Shown: in pieces, positions 53,359 through 63,960 of the stretch
Layout of the letters: every line of letters starts with the position of its first letter
How positions within the stretch are numbered: position 1 is the stretch's first letter
Assembly (NCBI GenBank): GCA_965153355.1
Contig: OZ231127.1
Span: forward strand, 49,848,001 to 49,912,000
DNA length: 64,000 nucleotides
From: Flaccisagitta enflata
Lineage: Eukaryota; Chaetognatha; Sagittoidea; Aphragmophora
Reading direction: 5' to 3'
The notes under the pieces: model-generated
What the model was told of the DNA's origin: nothing
The model's database searches: none
What the model saw: the letters and a program-made list of their open reading frames with translations, nothing else
Made by a program: the position numbers and the translations under genes

Positions 53359-55485
53359 TCATTCTTTACGCATGGTACCATGAGCGCATTTGGTATTCCA
53401 AATTTCTCTTATTTTATCCATAACAGATCGGATCGAATCTATGGAATCACTATGGACTAAATCAAAGTCTACTATTTCATTGTTTGTCAGAAAGGTGTTC
53501 CATTTTGGGCATTCATTCATTCTGTGATGTTCATTGTCAATCTGATTGCAGTTTGCGCATACGGAACTGTGTGTGCCTTTGTAGTTTGTGCCACACTCAA
53601 GCATCCCATATCTCGAAATGATGAGAGTTTTTGTTTCATGTTTCGTCATGAGTTTGATCTCTGGTTCTGGTTGACGTGTGTAGTTTTGGTTTAATATTTT
53701 GTTGAGTATTGTTCGTGTCTTTGTTTTCAGTATCTTGGTACCATTTTCAGTCTTGTATAAGTCTTGTTTTATTCGTAATTGGTTTTGTGTCTCGATGGCT
53801 GATGATACATTCCTTTTCCATCGCGCAATTGGCATGGTTCTGATTATATTTAGATCTGTGGGTAGGTCATATTTCCGGAGAGTTTGATTGATCTTCTTGA
53901 ACCAGCCTATCTTTTTCACTTCTAGCCTTTTAAGTGACATTCTTTTCCAATCGAAGTCTTCATATCTCAGAAGTTTTTGCAGGTATATGAGCTGTTTCTT
54001 TTCTACGCGCTGTGTTGTGTATAAGAGACCGAGTGTGAATATTATCGCTACAGTTGGTGTATGCAAAGGAAGGTCAAAGAGTTGTTTTATTGCTTGGATT
54101 TCGCTCTTTTCTAAGTCATTTTCTTCTTTTTTGCTAAGATTCCATGATTCTGCGTTGTTAAGGAATCCTGGTATGCTTCTTTTTTCGTGTAAGTTTAGTA
54201 GAACTGTCGTTTCTATTCTGTGTAGTACTTCACTGGCGGCTATTGTATTGATGTTGATGGTGGTTGCTTTTAATTTAGAAGTGCGCGCTTGAATGTTTTC
54301 TGCATTCTTGCCATCTGGAGTTATTATGTCACCCAGGTATTTATAACGTTTCGTTTCCTCCAGTACCATATCACCTAATTTCCAATTTTCGTCGGTTTTA
54401 TTGTGTTTGCCAACTCTCATGATATTGCACTTGTCTTTTCCCCATTTCAATTTATGTTTTATAGCGAATTCATTTATTTTTTCCAAGATAATCTTCTGAT
54501 CTTCAGGGCCTTCTGCGAAAGTTATAACGTCATCTACCCATAATAAGACTGCTATTAGTAGATCCTTTGTTACTTGGAAACCCAGTTCAGTTTGACTTAA
54601 TTCCTCTGATATTAGGTCCATAAGTTTTGCAAACATGCGTCCTGTGAGCCGGGATCCTTGTTTGCCTCCAATTTCCATCTGAATATCGCGTGTCTGTCCA
54701 AAACGTGTTTTTACGGATGCTGTTAGGTTTGTGTTGAGTTCTTTTAGTAGGCGCCATGCTTTGCCTCTTAGCCCTTTTTCCCACATGGTGACGAGTAGAT
54801 CATTATTGTCGATTGTGTCATAGGCTTTTGACACATCATAAAATGTAATATACGTCATTCGTTTTTCAGTTATGCTTATGTCGATTATTGCTCGTAGTAT
54901 AAAAAGGTGGTCGCAGCATGACGAACCTTTCTTTCCTCCTCCTTGAGCCTGTGTGAAATTGACGGCGTATTCAATTCGATTGTCTATCATGGATTCCACA
55001 ATAGTACCAATAGAAGATGAAGTTGTGATACCACGATGATTGTTCAATTTTTCTCTGTCGCCCTTTCCTTTCCACAGACATGTAATTATGCCTTTATTCC
55101 AGATGGAAGGAGTTACTTCATTGTTAAAAATAGTTTTTACAAGTGGGTGCAGGAAGTCTATCATTTGTTGACCCGTTCTCTTCAGCATCTCGTTTTTTAT
55201 GTCTGGTGCAGATTTGTTATTTTTCTTTTTCATGATGATATCGGCAATTTCTTGTTTGGTTGGTGTGGCATTGTAACGTAGATTCTCATGGTTACGGTCA
55301 TTTGAGTATTCAATCATTTTTGCTTGTACTTCACTATGATAAGGGTGGTATGTGTACTGTTTTGGCTTGTAAAGCCCCTCGAAATAATGGGTATGATGTT
55401 CAATTATCTGTTCTGGGTTGTGTAATCTTTGGCCATTGTCGTCTTTTAGGGATAGGAATTCTAGGTTAGGATCGCGTGACATCAT
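53359..55485 (-). CDS. Non-LTR retrotransposon reverse transcriptase, long open frame
   Basis: One 708-codon open frame. Near residues 135-153 is GITTCLWKGKGD-like and NNHRGIT (finger motifs). Motif A is TFYDVSKAYDTID (~214-226), motif B GGKQGSRLTGRMF (~273-285), motif C LLWVDDVITFAEG (~314-326), with the usual Y/F-A/V replaced by W-V before the two catalytic Asp. KRYKYLGDIITPDGK follows (~379). The C-terminus has a zinc-knuckle-like CANCNQIDNEHHRMNECPKW (~630-650). No apurinic endonuclease or ORF1 lies upstream: GA repeats begin 55 bp before the first Met, so the copy is 5'-truncated. The 3' UTR is only about 17 nt before another GA tract. An uninterrupted frame suggests a young insertion. 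It is a selfish element; activity would need an upstream part not present here. Confidence 0.9.
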   Translation of the reverse strand: MMSRDPNLEFLSLKDDNGQRLHNPEQIIEHHTHYFEGLYKPKQYTYHPYHSEVQAKMIEYSNDRNHENLRYNATPTKQEIADIIMKKKNNKSAPDIKNEMLKRTGQQMIDFLHPLVKTIFNNEVTPSIWNKGIITCLWKGKGDREKLNNHRGITTSSSIGTIVESMIDNRIEYAVNFTQAQGGGKKGSSCCDHLFILRAIIDISITEKRMTYITFYDVSKAYDTIDNNDLLVTMWEKGLRGKAWRLLKELNTNLTASVKTRFGQTRDIQMEIGGKQGSRLTGRMFAKLMDLISEELSQTELGFQVTKDLLIAVLLWVDDVITFAEGPEDQKIILEKINEFAIKHKLKWGKDKCNIMRVGKHNKTDENWKLGDMVLEETKRYKYLGDIITPDGKNAENIQARTSKLKATTININTIAASEVLHRIETTVLLNLHEKRSIPGFLNNAESWNLSKKEENDLEKSEIQAIKQLFDLPLHTPTVAIIFTLGLLYTTQRVEKKQLIYLQKLLRYEDFDWKRMSLKRLEVKKIGWFKKINQTLRKYDLPTDLNIIRTMPIARWKRNVSSAIETQNQLRIKQDLYKTENGTKILKTKTRTILNKILNQNYTRQPEPEIKLMTKHETKTLIISRYGMLECGTNYKGTHSSVCANCNQIDNEHHRMNECPKWNTFLTNNEIVDFDLVHSDSIDSIRSVMDKIREIWNTKCAHGTMRKE

Positions 55486-55540
55486 ACGTGTTTCGCCCCA
55501 TAGAGAATTTCCACTCCCATCCGCCGTTAATTTTTCTAGC

Positions 55541-55552
55541 GAGAGAGAGAGC

Positions 55553-55648
<96 letters not shown>

Positions 55649-55672
55649 CAGAGAGAAAAAGAGAGAGGAGAT
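55541..55672. repeat. (GA)n tract bordering the LINE 5' side
   Basis: About 110 bp of GA with few interruptions, adjoining the truncated 5' end of the LINE. Confidence 0.95.
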
Positions 55673-55942
55673 GGGGCATACGATGGAGAATTGAGAAGAA
55701 CCAGGAAACCATTTCATTCAAATCTAATTGACATTTCACAAACACGCATTAACAGTCACAGACACGCGCTCACCTGTGCAACCGCAAAATGACATTGACT
55801 CATACCCCCGCATCTTGCCAATGACGCTGTCCAGGGCTTTGTCAGCTGCGCGCGCTTTGAATAAAGTTTGAGGCGTCTCTCGTTTTGTAGAAGGCGTCAG
55901 AAAGAAAGACGCTCTTTGTTGAGGCTGATAAAAACGCAGTTC

Positions 55943-56212
<270 letters not shown>

Positions 56213-56304
56213 ACCGTAATCAAGACTAAATCTTCACCAAAAACAATCGTAAGAAAAAAACAAACAAACCAGTCATACATAAGCCATACGTACATCAAAT
56301 AGAC

Positions 56305-56482
56305 AACAACGACAACAATTATTACAACAACAACGACAACAACAATTACAACAACCGCAACAACAACAACAGCTGCAACAACAGCAGAAACAACCACAAC
56401 AACAATTATTACAACAACAACAACAACAACAAGAACAACAACTATTACAACAACAACAACAACAACAACAGCAGAAACAACT

Positions 56483-56538
<56 letters not shown>

Positions 56539-56540
56539 TA
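56305..56540. repeat. (CAA)n microsatellite
   Basis: About 235 bp of ACA/CAA units, ending 31 bp from the donor of the 56571-56801 exon. Confidence 0.95.
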
Positions 56541-56570
56541 AAAAACCACGGCATCAGGTGATCAATTTAC

Positions 56571-56801
56571 CCTCATACGATTATCTCCTGCGCTACTCTG
56601 TCTCTGTTTGGAGGTTTTGGAACCCGCTCTTTGGCTCCCCGACTGTTTGGCTAGATTGAGCATATCTTGCGGGATTTCTATGTGTTGGTATTCAAAGTCT
56701 GAAGAATCGTCTTCCGAGTCTCTTTGGTCAACTTTCAGAGCGTCTCGAACGAACTCCCCTCGAACGTAATCCAATTCCGAGCTCAACCTTATCATTTTCA
56801 T
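56571..56801 (-). CDS. Exon candidate of the minus-strand host gene (third exon)
   Basis: About 77 open codons of high-quality protein composition: LSSELDYVRGEFVRDALKVD, QRDSEDDSSDFEYQHIEIPQ, DMLNLAKQSGSQRAGSKTSK. They end at a donor, ATGAGG/GTAAAT, in phase 0. An AG at GATAAG/GTTGAG would enter in the phase left by the donor TGTGG/GTTAAG of the 58592 exon, so the two may be consecutive. The acidic Ser/Asp stretch looks like a disordered phosphorylatable linker. The acceptor is weak and the 5' edge uncertain. Function unknown. Confidence 0.6.
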
Positions 56802-56815
56802 GAAGGAACATTAAT

Positions 56816-57459
56816 TTTTAAGTCGCGTGCTACGCGACTCTACACCCCGCTATGTCGGTGGGTCCGTGGGTCGGGCCCCTTTTTGCCTTTTTTGAGCTTT
56901 TTGGGCGCGGCCCCGAGAGGGTCGATGACCATGCTCATGGGTTTCCTCCTTCTCCTCCTTCTCCTTCTCCTCCGTGCCCCCCTCCCCTGGCCTCAGGCCC
57001 TTATCTCAGCCTGGAGGCCCATATCCCAGCCTGGAGGCCCAAATTCCAGTCTTGAGGCCCAAATCCCACCCTCAAGGCCCAAATTCCAATCCCAAGGCCC
57101 AGATTCCATTCTCTAGGGATTTGGGCCTCAAGACTGGGATTTGGGCCTCGAGGCCTGGATATGGGCCTCCAGGCTGAGATATGGGCCTGGAGGCTGGGGG
57201 GAGGGGAGGTGCGGAGGAGAAGGAGGAGGAGGAGGAGAAAATTCCCCATATGTGTGAAAGCATAGGTCATGGACCCCTTCGGGGCCGCTGCCCTGCTCCC
57301 CCCTCAACTTCAACCACAACCTACTTAAGCAGGGCACGGGTACCGCTGACCATCTAACGCTTTTGCGACTAATTAGCTTACTGCTCCTGCCCAAATGCCC
57401 CAGTAACCTTCTCCTGCCTACCCGCATGGGACTAGGTTAGCCGTGTATTCGGCCTTGTT
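56816..57459 (+). mobile_element. Family A element split by a family D insertion
   Basis: Its hairpin AGTCGCGT-GCT-ACGCGACT is at 56821-56839 and its terminal GGCCTTGTT ends at 57459. Between GAGCTTT (about 56900) and AGCTTACTGCTCCTGCCC (57376) a D element replaces the expected short link seen in the copy at 1-122. Confidence 0.8.
56899..57374 (-). mobile_element. Family D element nested in family A, with inverted half-arrays
   Basis: Left terminus GGGCGCGGCCCCGAGAGG; right terminus GGACCCCTTCGGGGCC to ACGCTTTTGCGACTA. The 20-21 bp units read CCAGTCTTGAGGCCCAAAT up to about 57113 and then switch to the reverse complement (GGGATTTGGGCCTCAAGAC), so the body itself can fold back. Confidence 0.75.
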
Positions 57460-57474
57460 TTCTTCAAGTTGAAT

Positions 57475-57914
57475 AGTCGCAAAAATGTCAGATGGTCAGC
57501 GGTACCTGCTGCCCCTAAGTTAGTGAATGTTTGATATTAGGGTGAGAAGGGCAGCGGCCCTGAAGGAGCTGATGACCTAGGCTGGGCTAAGATTTGAGCA
57601 TTGGAGCTGGGATTTGAGCCACGAGGCAGAAGAGGAGCTATCAGGCTTAGATTGAAGCCTCTTGGCTGGGGTTGGAGTCTCATGGCTAAGGTCCAAGCCT
57701 CGAGGCTGGAATTGGAGCCTTAAGGCTGGGATTGGAGCCTCAAGGTTGGCATTGGAGCCTCAAGGCGGTGATTGCAGCCCACCTCGTGGGTGGGTTTGGA
57801 GCCTGGGGGGCGGGGGATGGAGATGGAGAAGAAGAAGAAGAAGGAGGAAGAGAAAGTCTCCCATGTGTGTGAGAGCATAGGTCATTGGCCCCTTCGGGGC
57901 CGCTGCCCAAAAGG
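57475..57914 (+). mobile_element. Family D element
   Basis: Starts AGTCGCAAAAATGTCAGATG; GC-rich terminus at 57550-57583; array of GGCTGGGATTGGAGCCTC units (57590-57800); GGAGAAGAAG tract; inverted terminus GCATAGGTCATTGGCCCC to GCCGCTGCCCAAAA. The following 57915-58355 shows no gene. Confidence 0.75.
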
Positions 57915-58355
57915 ACAATACGGTTTTATCCATTTGACTTATACTGTGAGCAGACGGCGTAAAGATTGAGCTCTTCAGATCAGACGAACGAGAACAAATT
58001 GTCCATTGTAAAACTGATAGCATAATAATTAATAACTAACTACTGGACATGTATAACTTACAGTGTATTTTTACTGTTCTTATCGTCGGGCATGGACGGG
58101 AGGTCGAGAAGAACCTAGAATATAAACAAGGACATGATTTTGTAAGGGGAAGTGACACCGAAACAACGTTAGAGAGGTCCAAGGAATAATCAAGTGTTTT
58201 TACTCTATCTTCTTCTTTATCCAGAATCTTTACTGATTGCTAAGGGTAATTTTCGCGGTAAGTGAACTCGTATAACGTCATCTAGAACTGAGCTCATAGC
58301 TCATAGCCCCTGCAGCAAAAGATACTGTGGGTATAAAAAAAAAATAATTTTTTTT

Positions 58356-58592
58356 TCAATGAGTTCCAGTTTTTTGCGAAATACGCCTTAACCCACACGA
58401 ATGAACCTTTTTGTTTTCTTTGCCCTCGAGAGATTTCGGGATTGCATCTGCGACGGATGGTTTGTCCTGAGACACTTCAGTTTCGTCGAGTCGTGGGGCC
58501 GAGCCAGAATACCGCATCAGCTCCAACAGCTCCTCAGGAGGCATTGTGTCCACGAAAGCCAAGTATTTCGAGTATTTGTAGATGTGCTCCAC
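58356..58592 (-). CDS. Exon candidate of the minus-strand host gene (second exon)
   Basis: The acceptor CTTTCTCCAG is followed in phase 0 by VEHIYKYSKYLAFVDTMPPE, ELLELMRYSGSAPRLDE, then an acidic to basic tail. It follows a phase-0 donor at 58756/58755 (GCGCAAGAG/GTCAGT) after an intron of 163 nt, giving STEAQE-VEHIYKY. The open frame ends at TGA (58358-58356), but a donor TGTGG/GTTAAG near 58396 probably ends the exon. The helical, charged peptide looks like a conserved cytosolic protein; I do not recognise the family. Confidence 0.65.
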   Translation of the reverse strand: MEHIYKYSKYLAFVDTMPPEELLELMRYSGSAPRLDETEVSQDKPSVADAIPKSLEGKENKKVHSCGLRRISQKTGTH

Positions 58593-58755
58593 CTGGAGAA
58601 AGATAGGGCACGGAATGTGAGAGGGAGAAAGAAAAGTGAATGAATAAACGAATGGATAAATTAACGAATGAATGAATTAATAAACGAAATATTGAATAAA
58701 ACAAGGAATTAACGAATGGATGAAATCTGGCTGGTTGATCCAATCACAAACTGAC

Positions 58756-58836
58756 CTCTTGCGCTTCAGTGGACAAAAAGCCTATGGTCTTTCTCAGGTC
58801 CTCCATGGCCTGAGATCTAGCTTGTTGGCCTGCTAT
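58756..58836 (-). CDS. Last copy of the amplified exon
   Basis: Encodes QQARSQAMEDLRKTIGFLST then EAQE before the donor GTCAGT. It differs from the array copies (AMEELRKIIEGFLSTGARE) in keeping a Glu-Asp, a Thr and one residue fewer, so it may be the ancestral exon end. Its upstream side is cut by a MITE at 58837. Confidence 0.55.
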
Positions 58837-59331
58837 TCAGGTGTGTCAAATACGGGTGATGACTGAATATGAGACCATAACGCTGGCGCAAGATGGGGCT
58901 GATGATTTTAGAAGGATCACCGTTTTTCTTTTTCCAAAATTCATTTGGCAACCGTTTTATTTTGAGATCGAAATCTAATGCGATGTCTGTACTCTTGTTC
59001 GCCAAGAAACAAATTTGTTAACCAAAAAAGAACATTTTACTATTTCATTGAAGTTGATATGATTAACCAAGGCACTTTTCTGTGAATCTTTTAAGAGGAT
59101 AGCAGCATTTAGAAGTAATTTGAATGCCACACCATACAAGGCAAAGGATGAAAAGTCGAAAACGTGAATACAACATTATGCAAATTAGGGGCAAAACAGA
59201 GATTTTATAAAAAAACGAAGATGACCGAAATTTGAAAAAAGAAAAACGGTGAAGGCATTTAAATGAGTAACCCCATGATGCCCTAGCGTTATGCTCTCAG
59301 GGATTAATGTTTTGCATATTGACACACCTGA
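58837..59331. mobile_element. 495-bp MITE with long inverted termini and 9-bp target duplication
   Basis: Both ends start TCAGGTGTGTCAA and stay similar for about 60 bp (GCATAACGCT and ATGGGG in both arms). It is flanked by direct GCCTGCTAT at 58828-58836 and 59332-59340. A 9-bp duplication with long termini fits Mutator-like non-autonomous elements. No transposase. It interrupts the exon array of the host gene. Confidence 0.85.
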
Positions 59332-59340
59332 GCCTGCTAT

Positions 59341-60030
59341 TGAACCGACCATTCTTGCTCTCATGGACAAAAAGCCTTCTATGATCTTTCTTAGCTCTTC
59401 CATGGCCCGAGATCTGGCTAGTTGACCTGATTTTATGATTTTAGACTAACCTCTCTTGCTCCAGTGGACAAAAATCCTTCTATGATCATTTTCAGCTCTT
59501 CCATGGCCCGGGATCTGGCTGGTTGACCTGATTTTATGATTTTAGACTAATCTCTCTTGCTCCAGTGGACAAAAAGCCTTCAATGATCTTTCTCAGCTCT
59601 TTCATGGCCCGAGATCTGGCTGGCTGACCTGAATTTAGACTGACCTCTCTTGCTCCAGTGGACAAGAACCCTTCGATGATTTTTCTCAGCTCTTCCATGG
59701 CCCGAGATCTGGCTGGTTGAACTGATTTTAGACTAACCTCTCTTGCTCCAGTGGACAAGAACCCTTCAATGATTTTTCTCAGCTCTTCCATGGCCCGAGA
59801 TCTGGCTGGTTGAACTGATTTTAGACTAACCTCTTTTGCTCCAGTGGACAAAAAGCCTTCAATGATCTTTCTCAGCTCTTCCATGGCCCGAGATCTGGCT
59901 GGTTGACCTGAATTTAGACTGACCTCTCTTGCTCCAGTGGACAAGAACCCTTCGATGATCTTTCTCAGCTCTTCCATGGCCTGAGATCTGGCTTGTTGTC
60001 CCGTAACCACTTCCCGACCACGTTCCAACA
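59341..60030 (-). repeat. 93-bp tandem array of an exon segment
   Basis: CATGG anchors on + lie at 59401, 59505, 59603, 59696, 59789, 59882 and 59975; spacings are 104, 98, then 93 four times. Each unit reads on the minus strand as QPARSRAMEELRKIIEGF then LSTGAREVSLKS. At GCAAGAGAG/GTYAGT each carries a splice donor, kept in all units except the one near 59553 (ATTAGT). The 98- and 104-bp units break the frame, so continuous translation of the whole array is not possible. Confidence 0.85.
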
Positions 60031-60090
60031 CGTCCGCGACGTTTTCTATGCAATTGCGCCATTCCTTCAAGTGAACGAAGTAAAGATGTT
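59924..60090 (-). CDS. Exon candidate of the minus-strand host gene (first recognised exon)
   Basis: Open frame LYFVHLKEWRNCIENVADV then LERGREVVTGQQARSQAMEE and LRKIIEGFLSTGARE, ending in phase 0 at GAGAG/GTCAGT (59924/59923). This is the 5'-most unit of the 93-bp array. Splicing from this donor to the acceptor at 58592 is phase-compatible (GARE-VEHIYKY) and would leave all other units and the MITE in the intron. The 5' edge is uncertain: the nearest AG is in CACTTGAAG/GAATGG. The peptide is helical and amphipathic. Family not recognised. Confidence 0.6.
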
Positions 60091-60109
60091 GTTGTCATAG
60101 CTTTTGACA

Positions 60110-60687
<578 letters not shown>

Positions 60688-60864
60688 AAAAACAGCGACA
60701 CTACCACTATTTAATCACTATCATTATCTTTTGTTACAAATCTGTGAGAGCGGTCGTTACCAATCTGTCCAACTGGGAGATCATGAGCTAGTTCTCGGTC
60801 GTACATCAAATCGACTGATTTTCCAAGTTTACGATCTTCATCTCCTTGCTGCCAAAACTCCTCC

Positions 60865-61190
60865 ATCACAGCAAAAGCGTTATCCCTTAATGACAGTCAA
60901 ACAACATTTTTTATCACAGCCAGAGCGTTATCCCTTCATGACATTGAATCACAAAATTGTTTATCACAGCAAATGCTTTATCCCTTAACAATCAACTAAA
61001 ATACTTTTAATCACAGCAAAAGCGTTATCCCTTGAACATTGAATCACAAAATTGTTTATCACAGCAAAAGCGTTATCCCTTTACGACAATCAAACAAAAT
61101 ACTTTTAATCATAGCAATAGCGTTATGCATTAATGACAATCAATCATAATTTTATCTATCACAGCATTTGCATTATTCCTTAACAACTAT
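60865..61190. repeat. 49-bp minisatellite, about 7 copies
   Basis: ATCACAGCAAAAGCGTTATC starts units at 60865, 60913, 60963, 61010, 61058, 61108 and 61158 (period 47-50). Units alternate between two endings, CAATCAAACAAAATACTTTT and CATTGAATCACAAAATTG, suggesting a dimeric higher order. Region 61191-61620 has no gene. Confidence 0.9.
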
Positions 61191-61624
61191 GAATAACAGA
61201 ATTCATTCATAAGAAATCTTGACCCGTACGGTCTTGGAACTGGGAGCAAAACATTATAAAATTGTTGGTAGATATGTTTTGCTCTTTACCGTGTCCTGGC
61301 CAAAATTGCGAAACCTAGACGAAATAATCTACATCCAGGACACGAAAACTAACTAGCTGAACGAAGCAGCTATAAAACTCAACAAAATACCTGCTGCTTT
61401 GTCATGTACCTTTCTAACTCAACCGAGCTCATATGACATATATACATCAAGAATAAAAGGAAATATGTCAACAAGGCAAAAGCTTTTTATTTCAAACATC
61501 AATTACAGCAAGGCACAGTTATGTTCATGTGGACGTCCATCTTGACCACGTAACAGTCAAATAATCGGATACTATCCATCGTTTTTTGTCTGTCTCTATC
61601 TGTCTGTCTGTCTGTCTGTGTGTC

Positions 61625-61907
<283 letters not shown>

Positions 61908-62126
61908 GGGTGAGAAAAACGGACAAAGCCTTCCGTAATTCTTGACTGGCTTTTAAAATACCAGTAATGGCGACTGTCGCCGTGAGGAAAAAAGTAAGCA
62001 TTGGTCATTTTTCACTAAGCTTTTATTTTCAATCACTTTTTTTTTTATTTCTAAGGTTAAATCAAGATTGCAATGAAAATCAGAGAAAGATAGGGCTGAG
62101 CCAAATGAGCTAGATGAGCTAAAATA

Positions 62127-62738
62127 CCACGCGTATCAAAAAAAAAGACGCACCTGGTCATTCATTGATAGAACAGACAAAAGAAATTGTTTGAAAATTT
62201 TTCCACTGATAGTATTTTGAAGATTTTTGAATTTTCTTTCAATCTAGACCAGTCCCAGGTCTGTATCTCAAACCGTTTAAAAGTTACAGCCAGTCAAAGA
62301 CAACTACTATTTTGAGCAAATGACAAAATACAAAATCATTAAAAAAATCGTCTATTGTTCCTTTATCGTATGAAATCAGTTAAGAAAAACTTTCAACCAT
62401 TTTTCAGTCAGAGTAATCTTGAAGATTTTTGAATTTTCTTTCATTCTAGACCAATCCCAAGTCTGTATCTCAAACGGTTTAAAAGTTATAGCTCATCAAA
62501 GTGAAACACTGATTATCTTGAATTTTTTTTCTCTTATGGAGTTGTGAAAATGATTCTTGACTATTTCTACTCTTTTTTTTAATACGCCCAAATGCCTCAA
62601 GATTAAGACTTTTTTCTTTTTGATTCTCAAAGCTTAAAAACTGGGCTTTTCAAAAGTGCAAAACATTCAACTTGAAATCAAAGAAAAAATGGCTAAAATG
62701 GTCATTTAAAAGTGCGTCTTTTTTTTTGATTCGCGTGG
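62127..62738. mobile_element. TA-flanked MITE (Tc1/mariner-like ends)
   Basis: Inverted termini CCACGCG, WATC, nine A, GACGCAC at both ends (about 27 bp, one mismatch), flanked by TA on both sides (62125-62126, 62739-62740). The interior carries a direct duplication (about 62220-62290 and 62415-62485) of the segment seen in the 9.9-kb foldback element (CTAGACCARTCCCARGTCTG). No transposase. Confidence 0.75.
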
Positions 62739-62740
62739 TA

Positions 62741-63290
62741 CTGGAAATCACTCGACCAGATGAACAGCTATGTTCACTGACATGCTTTCTCAAATTTGTA
62801 TGCTTAAACATGTATCAAAATATTTATTCATTTACCGCATCTGAAATCAGAAAAAAAGACTGAGCTAATTGAGCTAGATGAGCTAGAATGCTCAAAAACA
62901 CCTTCACAGATGAGCAGCTACGCTCATGAACATTTTTCTATTGTATTTGCATGCCTAAAAAAACAAAAATTCACTTCTTTTTTGCTCCTACACAAAATCT
63001 TGAAAAACAAGAAAGGAATTCAATAAGAATTTTTCTTTAAAAAAATCTTAAATAATTCAAAATCTAAGAAATATTTGTTGTCAAGCATTCTGCTTGGCGC
63101 CAATTGTAAGAGAATCATAAAATTTACTTACCCTGTTAATTTCATTGGATGCCCCAATTGGTCGATCAAGATGCAAAACTATCCCCATAAGAAAAAGAAA
63201 ACCATGTTTCTCTGGAACACGTCAAAAAGTTGAAGACTGACTTCGACTTTTTTCCCAATGATACACAATGGAAACATTTAGCTGTTACTG
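62741..63290 (-). repeat. Complex repeat family E, inverted copy
   Basis: On the minus strand it starts GGGAAAAAAGTCGAAGTCAG at 63258 and runs through GGGTAAGTAAATTTTATG, GGCGCCAAGCAGAATGCTTG to GAGCATTCTAGCTCATC and TAGCTCAATTAGCTCAGTC near 62865. It matches 51075-51457. The MITE at 62127-62738 is inserted in this copy: a further AGCTCATCTAGCTCATTT lies on its other side at 62100. Confidence 0.7.
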
Positions 63291-63409
63291 CTTCAAAATT
63301 ACTTAAAAGACAAGCCACACAAAGTATGTACGGCGCAGTGTTTACCAAATCTAAACTGGCGTCTGAGTCCTCTTGCGCTGGAAAGACCGCTACGAAGTAA
63401 TCGCATGAC

Positions 63410-63412
<3 letters not shown>

Positions 63413-63507
<95 letters not shown>
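63413..63507. repeat. (GT)n microsatellite
   Basis: About 95 bp of pure TG. The 63508-63960 stretch after it shows no gene. Confidence 0.95.
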
Positions 63508-63508
<1 letters not shown>

Positions 63509-63956
63509 CATCTCCTGTGTATTTGTGTGCGTGTATCTGTGCATGTGTTTGCGTGCCTTCTTTTGTCCGCTTGTTTGTGTCTGTGAGAAAATATTAGACT
63601 TTTGTCTGTCATGTCTTTTAGCGAACCTTCAAACCATTTCATCCTCTGTTTTCGCGCTGGATGTAATATTTGTTGAAAGAAGATTCCGCGATATACACAG
63701 CAGCCAAGGTATTTGAGGAAACATGCCACCTATTCAAAATCAAAAGTCATAATTAGCTCGAATGGGTCGTTGTTTGGTCTTTAATGCTTATTTCATTTCT
63801 TAGATTTTTTCCCTATTCTCCTGGAGTGACCCTGTCTTGGGGGTAGGGGGGGGGCTATTTAAGCATCTTTGTTTTCTGTCAGATCATCTGCCAGCTTCTC
63901 GCATTGTCTACTAGTGATCTAACTCTCTTAGCTTAGTCTATCCATTTTTAGTGTCA

Positions 63957-63960
<4 letters not shown>

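Noticed and set aside
59534-60070. Single 178-codon repeat protein over the 93-bp array
   Set aside because: Possible, but every unit also carries a splice donor at the same position and later units break the frame; the exon-amplification model explains more. Kept as an alternative.
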